Positions 61,301-64,000 of a DNA stretch of 64,000 bases are shown here, in pieces. Positions within the stretch are counted from its first letter, which is position 1. Each line of letters begins with the position of its first letter. The notes beneath the pieces were generated by a model. The model was given only the letters and a program-made list of their open reading frames with translations. It made no database searches and was not told the origin of the DNA. The position numbers and the translations under genes are program-made. The stretch is from Cladocopium goreaui (Eukaryota; Sar; Dinophyceae; Suessiales; Symbiodiniaceae): NCBI GenBank assembly GCA_947184155.2, contig CAMXCT020006641.1, forward strand, positions 283,501 through 347,500. The letters are read 5' to 3'.

Positions 61301-61496
61301 CACAATGGTGCCTACCGGAACCAATTTTGATGCAGTATGATGATTGGAAAAGCAGATCTGAGCGGACTCTGAGTGTGCCCTGAGTGCCGTAGCCTCGACG
61401 TCTTTTTCACCTTAGATCATGTTTCACTCTCATGTTTCACTGCGGTAGTTTTTGCTGACGTCGTCCAATACGGCCCCGGGGAATTTGCTAGTTTTT
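61301..61496. other. Short intergenic stretch
   Basis: No feature seen before the G-rich array. Confidence 0.4.
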
Positions 61497-62157
61497 AACA
61501 AACATGGGTTGGGGTGGGGTAGGATGTTAACGTTCATGGTACGCTGATGATGATGTTGTTACGCTGCCCGTTGGGGTTGGGGTGGGGTGGGGTAGGATGT
61601 TAACGTTCATGGTACGCTGATGATGATGTTGTTACGCTGCCCGTTGGGGTTGGGGTGGGGTGGGGTGGGATGTTAACGTTCATGGTACGCTGATGATGTT
61701 ACGCTGCCCGTTGGGGTTGGGGTGGGGTGGGGGGGGATGTTAACGTTCATGGTACGCTGATGATGTTACGCTGCCCGTTGGGGTTGGGGTGGGGTGGGGT
61801 TGGGATGGTTATGTTAACGTTCATGGTACGCTGATGATGTTACGCTGCCCGTTGTGGTTGGGGTGGGGGGGGTGGTGGATGTTACACGTTCATGGTACGC
61901 TGATGATGTTAAGCTGCCCGTTGGGGTTGGGGGGGTGGGGTGGATGTTAACGTTCATGGTACGCTGATGATGTTACGCTGCCCGTTTGGGGTTGGGGTGG
62001 GGTGGGGTGGGATGTTAACGTTCATGGTACGCTGATGATGATGTTGTTACGCTGCCCGTTGGGGTTGGGGTGGGGTGGGGTGGGATGTTAACGTTCATGG
62101 TACGCTGATGATGTTACGCTGCCCGTTGGGGTTGGGGTGGGGTGGGGTTGGGATGAA
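61497..62157 (+). repeat. G-rich minisatellite, about nine units of 64-76 bp
   Basis: Each unit has GTTAACGTTCATGGTACGCT, one or more GATGAT, TTACGCTGCCCG and a G tract such as TTGGGGTTGGGGTGGGG. Copies of the GTTAACG block start near 61526, 61599, 61672, 61739, 61813, 61881 (altered), 61945, 62014 and 62088. Plus-strand G tracts could form G-quadruplexes. Confidence 0.92.
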
Positions 62158-62164
62158 TATGTAC

Positions 62165-62195
<31 letters not shown>

Positions 62196-62283
62196 CATGC
62201 CTGTTTGTGTCAGGTTACACACACACATATATATATATGGATATATAAATATATGTATATATACTTGCATATATGTATATAAG
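62158..62283. repeat. TA/TG microsatellite with inverted arrangement
   Basis: (TA)n-(TG)n near 62165-62195 is mirrored by (AC)n-(AT)n near 62217-62238, so the two arms can pair. More ATAT-rich sequence follows. Confidence 0.85.
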
Positions 62284-63146
62284 AATCAGTGTACATGTCC
62301 AAGTATGCAAGGTATGTGTCTATGTCTGGTCTATCATGTATGCAACACGATTCTAACATATTGCTGGCTTCCAAGCGTTTTTTTTTCGCTGATTTGCACA
62401 TGGACTTGTAAAACCCATTGGAAATAGCACAAAATGGACACAAAGTGCTGTAAAACGCAAGGCATTTGAACATGGCGCAAAATCCATGGTGACAGAAAGT
62501 GCCATAAGGGTTATCGAAATAGCAAGATGCTTGTTTTCAAAACAAACAAAAACAGCGGGACCGCAATGGACGACGTTACCTAGTTTTTTCTCACCACTTT
62601 GTTGTGACCCGGCGTTGTCGGTGTTTGCTTCAAAGTGTCAGGGTGAATGTCATGCCGTGAAGGCTGCTCTTTGTGATCTCGGGGATCCTGGCTGGGGGGA
62701 TCCCTGGTTTCCGCATTGAGCTTTGTTGCTTTTTGCACCCTTCAAGTGGCCCATGGTGTTTTTGTGGATTTTTCGTTGTTGTCTTGTATTATGGGCCTGC
62801 GTAACATGACACATAAGTTGTCATCTGCATGCGCTGAGATGATACTAAGCTATCACCTCTTGCCTCAATAGATCTTTTTCACCCATAACTGGAACCTGAC
62901 ACGTCACTTGTGTGTTTTTTGGTTTGTTTGCTTGTTTGTGTTTTGTGTGGTTCGTTTTTGCTTGTGCTTGTGTTTGGTGTTGTTTTTGCTTTTGGTTCTT
63001 TGTGTTTCGGTTTTGTTCTTTTGCACGTGACCAGGGAATAGGACTATGTATCGGTCCTCTACCAGTTGCCTGTTGCGGCCCTACAGCTTGGCCCCTGCGT
63101 GAATTAATTAATTAACCTATCATGCAACATGATTGGACACATGTTG
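62284..63146. other. Non-coding stretch, nothing recognised
   Basis: Contains a T/G-rich tract at about 62910-63020. No supported gene or RNA. Confidence 0.4.
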
Positions 63147-63189
63147 AACGACCTGGCGAAAGCCATACGGCGTTGGACGGAAAAAAAAG
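63147..63189 (+). mobile_element. Short A-tailed retroposon, copy 2 (3' module)
   Basis: GAACGACCTGGCGAAAGCC, then GGCGTTGGACGG and A8, nearly the same as the 3' part of the TSD-flanked copy at 6839-6914. No target duplication is visible here; the 5' extent is unknown. Confidence 0.6.
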
Positions 63190-63465
63190 GTTGGCGCCCG
63201 TTGCCTTTCGGCGGGTCGCACTTGAGACTCCCGAGTGGAGCAGCAGGGATTTGAACTACCACCGGCAGTCTGTCAGCGCTGGTAAGACTAAATCAGAGCA
63301 TTTCGTCAGATCAGTTCCATGCTTGGATCTCGCTGCCGGAGCCCAATCGGCCTGCGAATGAACCACATAGACCCATCCAGCAGGTCCACTTCCATTTCCT
63401 TATCAAAGGAAGTTGAGAAGCAATACTTCACGAGTTACGAATGACTTTTACTTGATGGAATTGAC

Positions 63466-63820
63466 TATGATGAAGGGTGGTGCGCGAGTGAGACTTGACC
63501 TTGATGAAGGGTGGTGTGAGCCTTTGCATTACATGACAATACAGAGTGATGAAGGGTGGTGGGCGAGTGAGACTTGACCTTGATGAAGGGTGGTGTGAGC
63601 CTTTGCATTACATGACAATACAGCAGAAAAGAACTGAAGGGTGGTGTGAGACTTTACATTACATAACAATACATCAGAAAAGAACTGACCTTGATGAAGG
63701 GTGGTGCGAGACTTTACACTACATGACAATACATCAGGAAAGAACTTACTTTGATGAAGGGTGGTTGTGAGACTTTACAGTACATAACAATACATGAGTG
63801 AAGAACTGACTTTGATGAAG
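63466..63820 (+). repeat. Degenerate ~62-bp tandem repeats
   Basis: Units contain TTGATGAAGGGTGGTGYGAG, CTTTRCATTACATRACAATACA and often a GAAAAGAACTGA spacer. About six copies, ending directly at the LTR start. Confidence 0.8.
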
Positions 63821-64000
63821 TATGGAAATTTGACACCCTATGGGAACACCCTTTGGGTAAGGGTGGAGCGACATGCCATTCATCATTGTATAGTTTATGC
63901 ACAGAAGATACGTGGAAGGCTACTACAAGAGTTCATCGCGTCATGGAAGATTGGTAGAGAACACTCTACTTATTGCGGAAGGAAGCTTGTATGTGACCAA
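63821..64000 (+). repeat. Start of a diverged LTR, cut by the window end
   Basis: Begins TATGGAAATTTGACACCCTA and follows the start of the 20213 LTR for its whole visible length with several substitutions and small indels. The CACCCTTTGGGTAAGGGTG hairpin is unchanged. It is an older or different subfamily of the non-autonomous element. The rest lies outside the window. Confidence 0.85.

Noticed and set aside
61497-62157. TTGGGG runs as a telomere
   Set aside because: They are interspersed in a 64-76-bp complex unit and sequence continues on both sides; known dinoflagellate telomere repeats are TTTAGGG-type.
63225-63290. Minus-strand GTTCAAATCC as a tRNA B box or tRNA gene
   Set aside because: No acceptor, T or D stems could be paired and no convincing A box at the right distance.
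1-64000. CRISPR arrays, rRNA or bacterial operons
   Set aside because: No repeat-spacer pattern, no rRNA similarity, and intron, spliced-leader and retroelement features are eukaryotic.

Overview
The window looks like nuclear DNA of a dinoflagellate, most likely a Symbiodiniaceae alga. Three things point there. A degenerate tandem copy of the dinoflagellate spliced-leader sequence sits in front of a large retroelement. The Ty1/copia polyprotein is of the dinoflagellate style, with an extra domain after RNase H. The other large retroelement carries a cytosine-methyltransferase domain. There are no prokaryotic gene arrangements, rRNAs, tRNAs or CRISPR arrays. About 80 percent of the window is mobile-element DNA, much of it nested.

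1-6.0 kb is an AT-richer block of same-strand host-like genes: the end of an ankyrin-repeat gene, a small Cys-motif protein, a protein of unknown family, and an AlkB-like 2OG-Fe(II) dioxygenase with one visible intron. The C-terminal domain of the AlkB-like protein resembles the unknown protein just upstream.

6.0-31.2 kb holds one degraded minus-strand SF1 helicase gene that has been hit repeatedly. A copia element (7245-19434, TSD TGATG) and a 10.2-kb non-autonomous LTR element (20213-30439, TSD AGTGC) each split it. A 76-bp A-tailed retroposon sits in it with its own target duplication. A foldback element and an LTR fragment lie at its far end. Removing the two LTR elements at their TSDs restores the helicase reading frame across both junctions.

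31.6-45.5 kb is a LINE-type retroelement read left to right. ORF1 has UCH-like protease and DNMT3-like methyltransferase domains. ORF2 has an APE-type endonuclease and reverse transcriptase. ORF3 has a zinc finger, RNase H and an unexplained polymerase-palm-like C-terminal domain. A family of 17-nt hairpins (7-bp stem, GTA or GCA loop) is scattered through it and through the 4.4-kb non-coding stretch that follows, with compensatory stem changes.

49.9-61.3 kb is a second plus-strand coding block. It carries a glycosyltransferase-like domain, an alpha/beta-hydrolase, an SF1 helicase (the intact relative of the broken minus-strand copy) and further unknown domains, broken by single in-frame stops, two frameshifts and a 74-bp tandem duplication. 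The last 2.7 kb hold a G-rich minisatellite, AT/GT microsatellites, a second copy of the small retroposon, a 62-bp-type tandem repeat and the start of a diverged third LTR.
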